Below the pieces are notes generated by a model that saw only the letters and a list, made by a program, of their open reading frames with translations, searched no databases and was not told the DNA's origin. Shown piece after piece: positions 24,404-35,700 of a DNA stretch of 64,000 bases. Position 1 is the first letter of the stretch. Every line of letters starts with the position of its first letter. Source of the stretch: Cochliopodium minus (lineage: Eukaryota > Discosea > Himatismenida > Cochliopodiidae); contig JAMYWO010000011.1 of the NCBI GenBank assembly GCA_024220525.1, positions 252,462-316,461 on the forward strand, read 5' to 3'. The translations under genes and the position numbers were made by a program.

Positions 24404-25549
24404 TTAATACTTGGGTTGTTCAGGAGGCTTACTGATTTCTCCACATTTTTTACAAGTTCTGAGATCTTGGTTGGAATAAAATTCCTCAATAATTGGCTTC
24501 AAAGCAGCACCCAAATTCAAAGTTTCAACTTGAAAAAATTTCTCAAATAAAATTTCGCGACATTCCTCATTATTACAATACCTATCAAAAATTATTTAAA
24601 CATTTTTTAAATGTATAAAAAATCTGTTTTAAAAAAATTTTCTTTACCATCTTAAACCATCCAAAGTACCTTCTTTACGTTTGATCTCAATAACCAAGCC
24701 AATAGTGTTGGCTTTTCTCTGAGGAGAATGAGGAATGTTCTCAGGTAACAAAAAGATCTCTCCCTCCTTGATGATGATGTCTTTGAACTCTCCCTTGTCT
24801 ACCACCTTTAAACACATGTCCCCTTCAAGTTGGTAGAAAAACTCTTGTGATTGGTTTATGTGGTAATCGAACCTGTTATTTGGCCCTCCTTAAAAATTAA
24901 AATTAAAATTTTTTGATTAAATTTTTTTTAAAAAAAAATAGGTTCAAAATCTATTTTATTTTAACAAATAAACTCAAATTCCTCATAGTTTCATGATGAA
25001 ATGTTGTAAATTTCAAAATAATTCCTTCAACATTTTGATTAACCTTTTTTAATTTTAAACCCACTTTAATTTATAAAATTAAAGCCACTTTAATTTATAA
25101 AATTTTCAATAGTTAATTAAATTTTTTAAAACAAATTCTTTTCGATTTTTTATTGAATCAATTATGATAATTAGATCTCCTTATATTCAATTTAGTTTTT
25201 CAAAATTGAATGGGAAATTGAATTATAAATCTGCTTTCATCTTCAATTTTCTTTAAAAATATTTTTATTCAAGAGAATAAAATGAAATTCCACAAAAAAA
25301 AAATTTCTTTATCATATCAATTCATAATTGTATTTGTATTCAAGACTAAATGTTCTTATAAGATTGAATATTAAAATATCCTTTATATATTTTTGCTTTT
25401 TATTCTTTTGCATATATAAAATCATTACCAACTATCATGATGATATATTGAGATTCCTCAAACACCAATACTGCATTCACAGGTGGTTTTAATTGATCCC
25501 TATGTTCCTCTATCCATTTTTGTAAATTGAATGGTGGTAAAAAAGACAT
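24404..25549 (-). CDS. HAAO: 3-hydroxyanthranilate 3,4-dioxygenase, single-cupin form
   Basis: Opens the ring of 3-hydroxyanthranilate in the kynurenine route from tryptophan to quinolinate and NAD. Exons on the minus strand are 25549-25429, 24888-24648 and 24581-24404, exactly 180 codons. The sequence begins [20 protein letters not shown]. It keeps the Fe-binding cupin residues (His in [13 protein letters not shown], Glu in the same segment, His in IPHSPQR). It also keeps the paired Cys motifs (WYCNNEEC and TCKKCG) that form a rubredoxin-like site in the bacterial-type enzyme. Its length of 179 residues fits the short single-cupin version rather than the longer bicupin form of animals. Intron 25428-24889 is 540 bp of AT-rich sequence. 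The gene converges with surface protein B and diverges from the EF-hand gene. Very secure identification. Confidence 0.95.
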
Positions 25550-25820
25550 TTGAAGTTTAAAATTATTATTTTTTTTACACTGAATTTTTTTTTTATATTT
25601 TTTTTTTTTAATAATTTCTTATTTGGAACTTTGTGAGCATTTGCTTTAATTTTGGATCCTTTAAATTAACAAATGCTTTTCCTCATTCTTTTCAAAATTG
25701 TACTCAAAATTAACAAAAAAATAAAATATAAATATAAATCAAAAAAAAATATAAAAAAAAATTCTTTTTTCAGTAAAGATCAATAACCCTCTTTTAAAAA
25801 ATAAATTAAAATAAAATAAA

Positions 25821-26575
25821 ATGTCAGACAGTAATATCTTTTTTCTTTTCTTTTATTAAACACACTACAATATCAAAATAAGATTCAAATTATATGAAAA
25901 CACAATAAAAAAAAATTTTAATATAATACAATATAATGCATTCACAAAAATATCTTCTAAAATGCTTTCACAAAAAATTAAAATTTAAATATCTCACAGT
26001 ACTATAAATTTTAAAATTTAACAAAATATAATATTATAAATTTTAATATTTCAAATATATAATTTTATAATTTCTTCTTTTGAACTATAAAATTCATAAT
26101 TTGAAATATAAATTTGCACATATCTCGAAATTTAATATTAAATCATTCTTAATCTTTGACAGGTATTCCAGAAATCTTTAATGTATTCTCCAAAGGATCA
26201 AATCAAATCGAAGCAAGTCAACTTGGAACTATAATCAGAGCAGCAGGAAGATGCCCATCAGAAAAAGATGTAGAAGGATGGGTAAAGGAAATTGGAGGAC
26301 CAACCACCAAAATTAACGCAGAAGTATGCAAAAAATACTTTGGAAAGGCAACCAGCACTCCTAAGGATCTTGAAAGAGATATGAGAAATGCATTTACTGT
26401 TCTCGATACTAATGGTAAGGGATTCATCAATGAAGCAGAACTCAGACAAATTTTGTGCTCATTGGGTGAAGAAATGACTAACGGTGAATTCAATCTTATG
26501 CTTTCTTCCATCCCTATGGATAACCAAGGTACTATTGATTATCATGCTTTCGTTGATATGCTCCTCAAGGATTAA
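25821..26575 (+). CDS. EF-hand protein, myosin essential light chain or calmodulin-like
   Basis: Small four-lobed EF-hand protein that probably binds a myosin neck or similar IQ helix. Exon 1 is only 10 bp (25821-25830, ATGTCAGACA) and joins exon 2 (26163-26575) across a 332-bp intron to give MSDSIPEIFNVFSK; the total is exactly 141 codons. The third EF-loop DTNGKGFINEAE is the only near-canonical calcium site. The first (around SKGSNQIEASQL) and last (MDNQGTIDYHAF) loops lack key ligands, as in essential light chains. Length of 140 residues matches calmodulin and light chains. It could equally be a divergent calmodulin-like protein; nothing else in the window settles the partner. Confidence 0.85.
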
Positions 26576-26802
26576 AAATTAAAAATAGTGAGAGATTTAT
26601 TGATAAAAATAAATTTAATTCTTTTATTGAGAAAATATATTCGTTTTTTTTTTCACAAAATCAATCAATTTACAAATAAAGGAATATCTTATAAACAGAA
26701 CCCATCTTTGTCTTGTTTTGTTTTAATTTTTCACCAAAACTGATTTTGAAATCAAAATCATTCAATGAACTTCATAATATAAATAAAATTTTGTTTTTTT
26801 TT

Positions 26803-29800
26803 TCAATTTTGGTTGTTGGGAGGATTTTGATTTGGGGATGTTAAATTATTTTGAAGATAAACCTTGCTATTTTCTATTCTTTGGTTGAAATTGCCATTTT
26901 TTTGGATAATTAGTTGATTATTGTTTGGTGAGAGTTTTGGAGGATAATTGGGAGGATTCATTTGAGAATGATTCGTTTGATAGAGCTGTGAAAGATCAAT
27001 TGAGGGAGTTGATTTTTTTTGGATTGGATTGAGGGGAATATGGGAAATGAGAGGGGTCGGATGATCCCTATATACCAGAGGAGAGGATCTATTGGGAACA
27101 TCCACATGTGTACCGTCAGAATTGGGAGAAAAGAGAAGATTGTTTTTGTTGATGGGTTGCGAATGATTGAGATGGATGTTCTTCCTGTTTGAATTTTGAT
27201 TGAATCCCTCTAAATAAAAGTAAATGAAAAATTATGGAAAAATGTCATTTAAAATATCATTGAACTTATTACAGTTATTATAATATAATCAAAAAAAAAA
27301 AAAAATAATTAATTAATAAAAAATATATAAATAAAAATAATACGAAAATATAATTAAATAATTAAATCATTTTTTGTTTATTTTTTTTTACTTTCTTCAT
27401 TAAAGTTTTCTTGATTTTTCATACTAACATTTTGCAGAGACAAGTTGAGGGGAACGGGATGAGCAGGCTTGCGGTTGAGATCCACTAAAGATTGAGTGCT
27501 TTTGCAAGGAGAATCATAATCAATACTGTCATCACTATTATTACTACAATTTTCATTATCTTCTATTTTAAGAATCACTTCATTACCTTTTTTCGAAATT
27601 AAAATTTTTGTTTGTTTTTTATTTTTTAATTTTATTTTTTATTTTTTATTTTTTATTTTTTATTTTTTATTTTTTATTTTTTATTTTTTATTTTTTATTT
27701 TTTNAAAAAATAAAAATAAAAAATAAAAAATAAAAAATAAAAAATAAAAAATAAAAAATAAAAAATAAAAAATAAAAATAAATAATAAAAAAATAAAAAA
27801 TAAAAAAATAAAAAAATAAAAAATGAAAAATAATAAAATTTTTTTTTTACTCTCAAAATTTCAGTTATGACCCAACGAGTCCACTGGTTAAGCCGCGAAG
27901 CCATGGCAGCAAACATAGGGCCCTTTTCAGAAGACAAAAAGTTCAAATGAAAAAGTTCTTTGCGCTCGATCTCGATGAAGAGTTGGTGATCTATGAAGGT
28001 GAAGTGATCCGCTATTTGTTCGGCGGTGAGCCTGTAGATTTCTGGCACTCCTCCCAATAAGGTGGGTCCCATAGGATAGTTTTTTATTCTTTTGTCGTTT
28101 TCTTTATCTTTTTTTTGATTCTTTTTTTTTTTTTTTTTGAAAGATGATAAAAAAATTTAAAAAAATTTTAACAGAAAATAAATTTAAACATCCAAAGAAA
28201 AAAAATTTAAAAAACAATTCAAATAAAAATTTTCAAAAAAAAAAATTAAATTGATTTATAATGAAATGAAAATAGAAATTTTGATTGTTTTAATGAAGTC
28301 AAACAAAATAAAGATTGACTCCTTAAAATTGATTAAAATGAATGAATATTTAATTTAAAATTACTTCTTTTCACAATTAAATTTTAGTTAAACATTCAAA
28401 AAAAATTATTTTATTAAAAATAAATATGAAATTGTGAATTGAAACTTAATTTTCTTTAAAAAATAAAACAGTTTCCTCAGTTTCATTATAAAGAAAGAAA
28501 GAGCACATTTATCGAAATCTTTATTTCAGTCATCCTTATTTAAAACAACACTCCAGATAAACAAAAAATAAAAAAAGATAAGTATTGAAATTGGAGTAGA
28601 TGATAAAAAAGATGGGTAATTTTTTGTGTGTTTTCGTATTGAAATTTAGTATACTCAAAAAAAAAAAAAGAGTATTTAAAATTTTTTTATAAATTTATCT
28701 CTGAAGGAAATGATTTCCTTTTAAAGAAATCATTCTCTGAAAAAGATACTAAATATTTTCACTGATGAAATAAACGTTCTAGTTATAGAACCAGGAATTA
28801 ACAGATTAAAAAAAAAAAACAATTTTTTTTTTTTACCTCAAATTTCAAAGCCTTCAACTTTTTGTAATCTTCAGACTTTGTATTTGAAATTTTGTTGACG
28901 AGACTCTTCCATTTCTTGATGAAATCCTCATCAACAGTATTGATGTCCAAGTGCTCCTTGTGCCACAACAACAGTATGTCGACCATCGTTTGGCAAATCT
29001 CGTTCAGAATGGAGATGGAGGAGTATTTTTCGAAAACTGTGTTGAGGTGCTCCAGTAGCTCTGTTTGTGTGCACCAATAGCTGTGTGTGATTAAAATTAT
29101 ATCTACAAAATCTTTGTCTGTTTTTTTTTTTTTTTTGAAAAATAAATTTTTAAAAATTTTTAATTAAATTTAATTGAAGAAATAACATAAACATTTTGAT
29201 TTAAAAAGTTTTTCAAAATATTCAATTATTTTGTTTTATGAAAAATACAAATAATAAATTCCAAAAAAAAAATTGTTATTGTACAAATTTAAATAATCTT
29301 GAAATGAATACGTTTGAAAAAAAAATATTAAATATTAAATAAATAAAAAATATCTTTTTCCAAAATAAATTTATATTAATACAAAAGATTCTTTTTAAAA
29401 AATAATGAAAATAATAAAATGTTGAATACTTTTATAAAAATAAAAATGATAAAATTGTAAATTATTAACCTCTTTTTAAATATTCTTTGTTCAATAAATG
29501 AACAAGAAGATGCTCTATATTTGCTGACTCTATTACAATAGTACCCTTTTGGTTTATGTATCTAACACTAGGGTTTGTATTCTCAAAAATGTATTCGTAC
29601 TTTGTTATTAAAAAAGAAAGAACAACTTCGCCATGTAATTTTTCTTTGCTAAAAAAAAAATAAAAAATAAAAAAATTGAAAAAATAAATGAAATAAAGAA
29701 AAAAATACTTTGTGTTGGAGTGAATGTTGCTTCCTAGTAATATTGGTCCAAAAGTTTTGGATATACACACCAAAATTTCTTCGCTGTGGTCAGGATAAAT

Positions 29801-31564
29801 GTCAACCAAGTCAGAAAAAAACGAAACTGTAATTAAACGAAAATAATAAAAACAAGAAAACCAAAATTGAATAAAAAAAAAAAAATTTTACGAAGAAATT
29901 GGATGATTTTTTTGTGATTCTCGGGAATAGAATAAAGAAGAGATATTATGATACATTCAAAGATAGCAGGATCCTTGATTTCCTCGGCGATAGAAAGACC
30001 CTTTTGTTGGTCGATGCCGAACAAAGGTTCAGGAAGCTCGCAAAAGAAGAGTTTGAGGAGGCCAATAAGTGTTCTATTCTCAATGGTGTCAAAAGCAAAG
30101 TTTCTGTTGTCTATTTTCGATTTGTGGGAAAGAACCTCTGTTGAATTTAGTTTTGCATCAAACAATCCGTTCAAATTTAAAGAATTGTTTAACAGTTGAT
30201 CATTGAGATGGTTAATGATTCTGAGGAGGAAAAGAGGAGGGTTGCAGTTGTCTGTTTCGATGAGAACATCCAATTTGACGCCGAAAACGCCTGAGCTCTT
30301 TCCTTCGAGCCAAAACTGAAGAGTCTTTTCGATTTCGTTCTTTTTGTCTTTTCTTACATTAACAATGTTGGCTGACTGAGACTTCTTGGGATTCAAAAAA
30401 GAGATTCTCTTTTTGTGAGATTTATCTTTGATTCTTTTCGATCCAAACTTGCCACCTTTGGGTATATCCGACACGGAGTAAGAGTGCTTTCTGGAGGAGT
30501 TGAGGTTGGTGCCGGTATTGGAGGAGATGAGCATAGGGTTTTTATCTAAATCGCTCAGCACCATTATATCTGATCTTCTCCTTAGTGCCTTGCTGACATA
30601 TTTTTGATCCATCTTCAAATCTGAAGATTCTGATAGGGATGTTAGCGAGGATAGATCCAATGATTTCTCATTCATTCCATTTGTGGCGATATTTGATTCA
30701 TCTGATTTTATATCCAGACTGATATCCGTCTTCTCCATTGTGATTTCAGATTGATCATCATTATATGGGTTTTTATTTTTATTGTGATTTATTAAAATTC
30801 CTGAAGAGTTTCCCTTCCCATCAAGTTTCGAAGAATCTGAATCTATTTTTTCTATTTTTTCGAAATATTTGTTGATATCCAATGATTTATCCATATCATC
30901 CTGCATCTCCAATTCACTTTCAAGATCTTCAGTTTTATCTTCTTCATATTGAAGCAAATTAGGAACAAATTCTTTCAATACTTGCAATGTCTTCTTATCT
31001 TTAACCACTAATTCTCCTTTCATGAATCTTTGACTCTTCGTCCTTTTTACTTTTACACCATTCCCATTATTCTCATAATTTGTTTCTGATTGCCTCATTT
31101 TTGTAAAATTTGTTTTCTTTGAAAATACATTATTGAGGAATGGCAATGCTTCTGTACCTATATTGTGATAAATTAATGTTTGAGCTTGTTATTTTCAAAA
31201 ATTAAAATTTTTTTATACTGGTAATTTGAAATTGAGCAACTTGTTTCAAAGTTAATGGTCTATTTGTTTGATTTGGTGGGATATTCCTTTTTTTATTCGT
31301 ACTATTCTCTATATTCTCTTGATTATTGTTCGAATCGGTCGAATCATTTGAACTGCTATTAGAATTATTTGATATATTTGTGTTATTTGAATTCTTCACA
31401 ATAATAGGTTCCAATAAAGTTTCATTTTGTTCCAATATATTTTCCTTGAATGATGTTTCAGTAGTTTCTTCATTATCAGTTTCTAGAAAAGTTATTCCAT
31501 TATCATTTGAATCAAATATGGTGAGTTCTTGAATATTATTCATAATGTCTTGTAGATTCTCCAT
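26803..31564 (-). CDS. RhoGAP-like / RasGEF protein with gap in catalytic domain
   Basis: Predicted guanine-nucleotide exchange factor for a Ras-family GTPase. From ATG 31564 the exons include 31564-31219, 31157-29892, 29826-29709, 29648-29470, 29117-28837, 28120-27851, then the N at 27704, then about 27589-27392 and 27209-26803. The N-terminal 350 residues are low-complexity and Ser/Asn rich. A RhoGAP-fold region follows (FGVKLDVLI, GLLKLFFCELPEPLF, KTFGPILLGS), but the usual GIFR finger is GLFD and the second catalytic Arg and the Asn are also replaced, so it is probably inactive. A RasGEF N-module (ESANIEHLLVHLLNKEYLKR) and the first half of the Cdc25-type domain (AEQIADHFTFIDHQLFIEI to WVITEILR) come next. 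The second half of the catalytic domain is absent and must lie in the gap. The tail is Asn/Pro rich. Confidence 0.75.
27600..27840. repeat. Low-complexity inverted T/A tract around a single-N gap
   Basis: Repeats of TTTTTTA units (about 27605-27703) meet, across the N at 27704, repeats of the reverse-complement type AAAAAAT (27705-27830). The mirror arrangement at a gap suggests a forced join of two low-complexity contig ends, not a true palindrome. Coding sequence for the rest of a RasGEF domain is missing between the flanking exons. Confidence 0.75.
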
Positions 31565-32149
31565 TCAAAAACTGGATTTTAAAAAAATTCTTATATTCTT
31601 TTGAACTATCCCTTCTTTCCCTATTTTTTTTTTGTTATCAGAGTGCAAAGGGAAAGATGATAAACTGTTTGAAGAATATAAATATAAAAATGTTCAAAAA
31701 AAAAAAAAAAAAAAAAATTCACAATCTGATTAATTAAATTAAATAAAGAAGGATGTTTTAATTTTTTTAATTTATCCATTTTATTTAGTTTGGAATCCTC
31801 CCTGATTCCAAACCAAATACCATTCTGATCTTCCAAAGGTAAACAAACTTCTCTTTTAAAAAAAAAAAAACAAAGAACAAAGTAAAAGAAAAAATGGAGA
31901 TCCTTGAAAATAAATAAGGCTTTTCTTTTTTTTTAAAAAATTTATTGAGAGGAAAAAAAAATATTTGGGTTTGAGGGTATCCAAATAGGAATGTTATTTT
32001 AAATTTGAAGAGTATTTTTTGGAAATGAAAAAAAACCATACTCATCAAATTAAAAAATGCGAAAATAAAAAAATAATATAAAATATAAAAAAAATAAAAA
32101 AAAAATAAATTTTTTTATAGAGGAAACCTTCATAGCAGAATTTAAATAA
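31565..32149. promoter_or_regulatory. Divergent spacer between RasGEF and CDK genes
   Basis: 585 bp of AT-rich DNA between two start codons pointing apart. It has long A and T tracts and no convincing open frame or repeat. Both 5' leaders and promoters must be here. Confidence 0.4.
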
Positions 32150-35100
32150 ATGAATAATGAACAGAATAATTATTTTCTTCAAAAATTACCATCATGTAGA
32201 AATGTAGATATATTTAAAAAAATAAATTTGGTTGGAAAAGGAACATATGGGTATATTTTCCAAAATATATTCTAAAAATTAAAAACCATTTTATAAAAAT
32301 TTAACATGTTAAGAAAGAAATTAAACAAAAAAATGTTTTTTATTAAAGATATTTATTTTTTTGAATTATACTTTCTTTTTCTTTGTTTTTTCTTCAAAAA
32401 TTTTTTTTTTTTCAACTCATAATTTTTATTCTATGAAAATTCTCCTCTCTTCTCAACTATTCTCCTTTCCTTTCATCAAAATGATTCATCAAATAAAATT
32501 TTTTTCTTTTTTAAAATGTATAGTGAGGTATGGATAGCTGAAAATAAAGAAAACAATCAAAAGGTTGCTCTCAAAAAAATTCGTATGGAAAGTGAGAAAG
32601 AAGGGGTAAAAATATATTCCATAAAATAAGCCTAATAATAATATAATTTTTTTTTATACTGTATTATTTTTATTTTTTTTCTTTAAATATTTTCATCTTT
32701 TTTCTTTTTTTTTTACCTTATATACCAAGCTATATCCAAACAATAATTTACAAATTATTTTTTCTTTTATTTTTTATACACTTCAAATAAATTTTTCTTT
32801 ATACGCTCTTTTATTATTTGAAGATAAAGAATCAACAAAATTATCAACAAAATACAGAAGAAAATAATTTGTTTTATTGTTTGGATTTGTTTAATTTTTT
32901 TTTTTTTATTTTATAAATTTTATATTTTTTTCAACTAATTATTTTGAAACATTAAAAATTATAGTTTCCAATCACATCTATAAGAGAGATTATTATCTTG
33001 AAGGCATTGAATCACAAAAACATTGTTCGGTTATTGGAAGTCTCAATTGGTAAAGAAAATACTATTGAGATGGTATTCGAATATATGCAGAATGATCTTG
33101 CTGGATTGTTGAAACATGCTAACTATCTGACTGATTCACAAATCAAATGTATCATGAAACAAATATTGGACGGACTTCATTTTATACATAAGAATGAGAT
33201 CCTTCATAGGGATATAAAACGTAAATACATCTTTTTTTTATTTTTATAGCCAAAATTATTTTCAATTTCAAATTATTTCCTCTTATTCAATTTTACCAAT
33301 ATTTTTTTTTATTTAGCTGCAAATATCTTGATCAGTAACACAGGAATAGTAAAATTAACTGATTTTGGATTGAGCAGATTGAAAAAACCTGGCAAAGATT
33401 TGACGAATCACGTAGTTACTCTGTGGTATAGAGCTCCAGAGCTTCTATTGGGATCGAAAAAGTATGATGAGAAGATCGATATCTGGGCTGTAGGATGCAT
33501 TCTTGGGGAAATCTTGGTGAAGAAGCCAATATTGAAGGGGGATAACGAATTTGCTCAATTGGGTGAAATCTGGAAGCTATGTGGGACACCAGATGATTGG
33601 CCTGAAGTTGTTGATCTACCTTTATGGAAAGGATTCAAACCTAAACAACCAAAAATTGCAAAATCTCTCTATAATAACATTTCTCTAAAGAGTTATGATA
33701 AATATACCCTCGAATTGTTGGACAAGTTATTATGCCTTAATCCTGCTGAAAGATTGAATGCTGGACAGGCTTTGACTCACAAATATTTCTGGATAGATCC
33801 AATGCCTGCGGATCCGAAGGAATTATCTGGCTACAATTCGTTGTATGAATTCACTACAAAGAAGAGAAACATGGAGAACAATCAAATGCACAACAATAAC
33901 AATAACAATAATAATGACAACATCCAATCCAAGAAGCCTCGTTCTGAGATTAATGATCCTAAATTGGGCAGAAATGATCGTATTGATCGTCTTGATAGCA
34001 GGAGCAATGAGATTGATAGAATTGATAGGCATGATAATAGAATGGAGAGGAGCCATGATACCAGACATATCCCCTCCAACAATCAAAATGGGAATAATCT
34101 TGTAAATAAAAACTATCCTTCTCAATCCCATTCTAATCAACCACATCATTCAAATCATAATCAACATCATTCCTCCACTCATCATGGTCCCCATCAACCA
34201 CACAATTCAAATCACCCTCATTCTAGCTCATCCCATCATCTTTCCAATGGACATCACAGCAATCATACACATCCTTCAACACATACCAATAATCCCCACA
34301 CTCACATCAATCAGCCACATCATCAACCCCAACATCACAGCCACACCAACACAACACCCCTCCAACAAAAGCCTACTCCCAACCTTCCCCTCTTTAAAAA
34401 CAATCTCCCTCTCCACACTCCTCAACACCACAAACATCCCTCTTCCCTCATCACCCCTTCCAAACCCCAGCTCAATCAAATCATCCCTCCAAACAGCCTC
34501 TCTAAAAATCTTCCTAACATCCAACACCACAATACACATCTCAATCCCAAGTCTGTTAACTTGGGTCTCCCTCACAACCAATCTCCCAACCTTCCTCATC
34601 ACCCTCAATCCATTATTAACCAACCTCCCATCCTTCCTCCTCAATTCAAAATGCAGAATTTGGGAAAAGAACACGAAAGTTCTTTGAATACCCACATCAA
34701 CCCCAAGCATAGCCATACTCATCTCCCTAATCACAACCCNNNNNNNNNNNNNNNNNNNNNNNNNNNNNNNNNNNNNNNNNNNNNNNNNNNNNNNNNNNNN
34801 NNNNNNNNNNNNNNNNNNNNNNNNNNNNNNNNNNNNNNNAATCACAACCCTAATCAGAATGGAAATTATCTTAATCCCAACAATATCATCAATAATCTTC
34901 CTCCTTTTAATCCTAACCTAAGAAACCCTAATCTCAATAATCTCAACAACTTGAGCAACCTCAACAATATGAACCATGTGAAGGGAGAACACAAATACTC
35001 CTCTTTTCCTAATCCCATCCAAAATAGCACCAGGATGAAACAGATCTACTCCTCCAAAGAGTATCAACATCTCCAGAGCAACCTCCCTCCCCATACCAAC

Positions 35101-35358
35101 GGAGATCACCTCAAAAAATACCCCAACAACAACATTCACCTCAACCCTAATAACATCAACAACAACAACATAAATAATAACTTCAATAACATAAATAATC
35201 TAAATAATAATAACAACCTTAATGGATCTAATGGAAATAATCCCCCTCCTCCTCCTTTTGACCCTCTTCCTCCTCCACCTCCTCCTTCTGATACTTTACC
35301 TCCTCCTCCACCTCCTTCAGATCCTCTCCCTCCACCTCCTGTACATAACAGCAATTAA
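32150..35358 (+). CDS. CDK9/CDK12-type kinase with long His/Asn/Pro-rich tail
   Basis: Cyclin-dependent kinase of the transcription branch, likely phosphorylating the RNA polymerase II tail. Exons 32150-32250, 32524-32605, 32965-33220 and 33317-35358 keep frame. The catalytic core is complete: GKGTYGEVW, VALKKIR, the cyclin helix FPITSIREI, HRDIKPANIL, DFGLSR, VVTLWYRAPELLLG with its activating Thr, and the FWIDPMPAD ending typical of CDK9/12. Beyond the kinase lie more than 450 residues of disordered sequence: Asn runs, an Arg/Asp mix, a His-rich stretch (SHSNQPHHSNHNQHHSSTHH) and Pro runs at the very end (PPPPPFDPLPPPPPPSD). A 100-N gap sits inside this tail. In animals a His-rich tract of this kind is on the cyclin T partner, so its position on the kinase is notable. 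Kinase call secure; subfamily probable. Confidence 0.88.
34740..34839. other. 100-N assembly gap
   Basis: Both edges carry the same 11 bases, AATCACAACCC (34729-34739 and 34840-34850), in the same reading frame. Either the two contigs overlap and nothing is missing, or a tandem repeat collapsed. The kinase frame is open on both sides. Confidence 0.9.
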
Positions 35359-35700
35359 AAAAAAAAAAAATAGCGAAAATCTTTTCATTTATTTCTTTAC
35401 TTTTCTTATTCTATCTCATCTCTCTTTGTACTCTACTCTAACTTATTTTTTTATTTTTATTTTCAAGAATATTCTTGTTTTACATACTCGAGATTTTCTT
35501 CTACATAAAAAAAAAACACAAAAAAAAAAACAGTTTTTTCGCTCCTTGTTCTCTCTTCTTAAAATTTTTTTTTTTTGAATAACAAAAAAAAGGTTAAAAA
35601 GAGTGAAGAAAGAGTAGAAAAACAAAAAAAAATTTTGAAAAATTAAAAATTATTTTTATTTGTAACATTTTGTTTCTCATTTTCTTTACTTTTTTTTTTT
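35359..35700. other. Convergent spacer after the CDK and NPF/coiled-coil genes
   Basis: AT-rich 3' region shared by two converging genes, with poly-A and poly-T tracts that may serve as polyadenylation and stop signals. No gene is seen. Confidence 0.4.

Noticed and set aside
28700-28740. Small hairpin AATGATTTC...GAAATCATT in a RasGEF intron
   Set aside because: Nine-base stems are expected by chance in long AT-rich introns; no second copy or conservation evidence.
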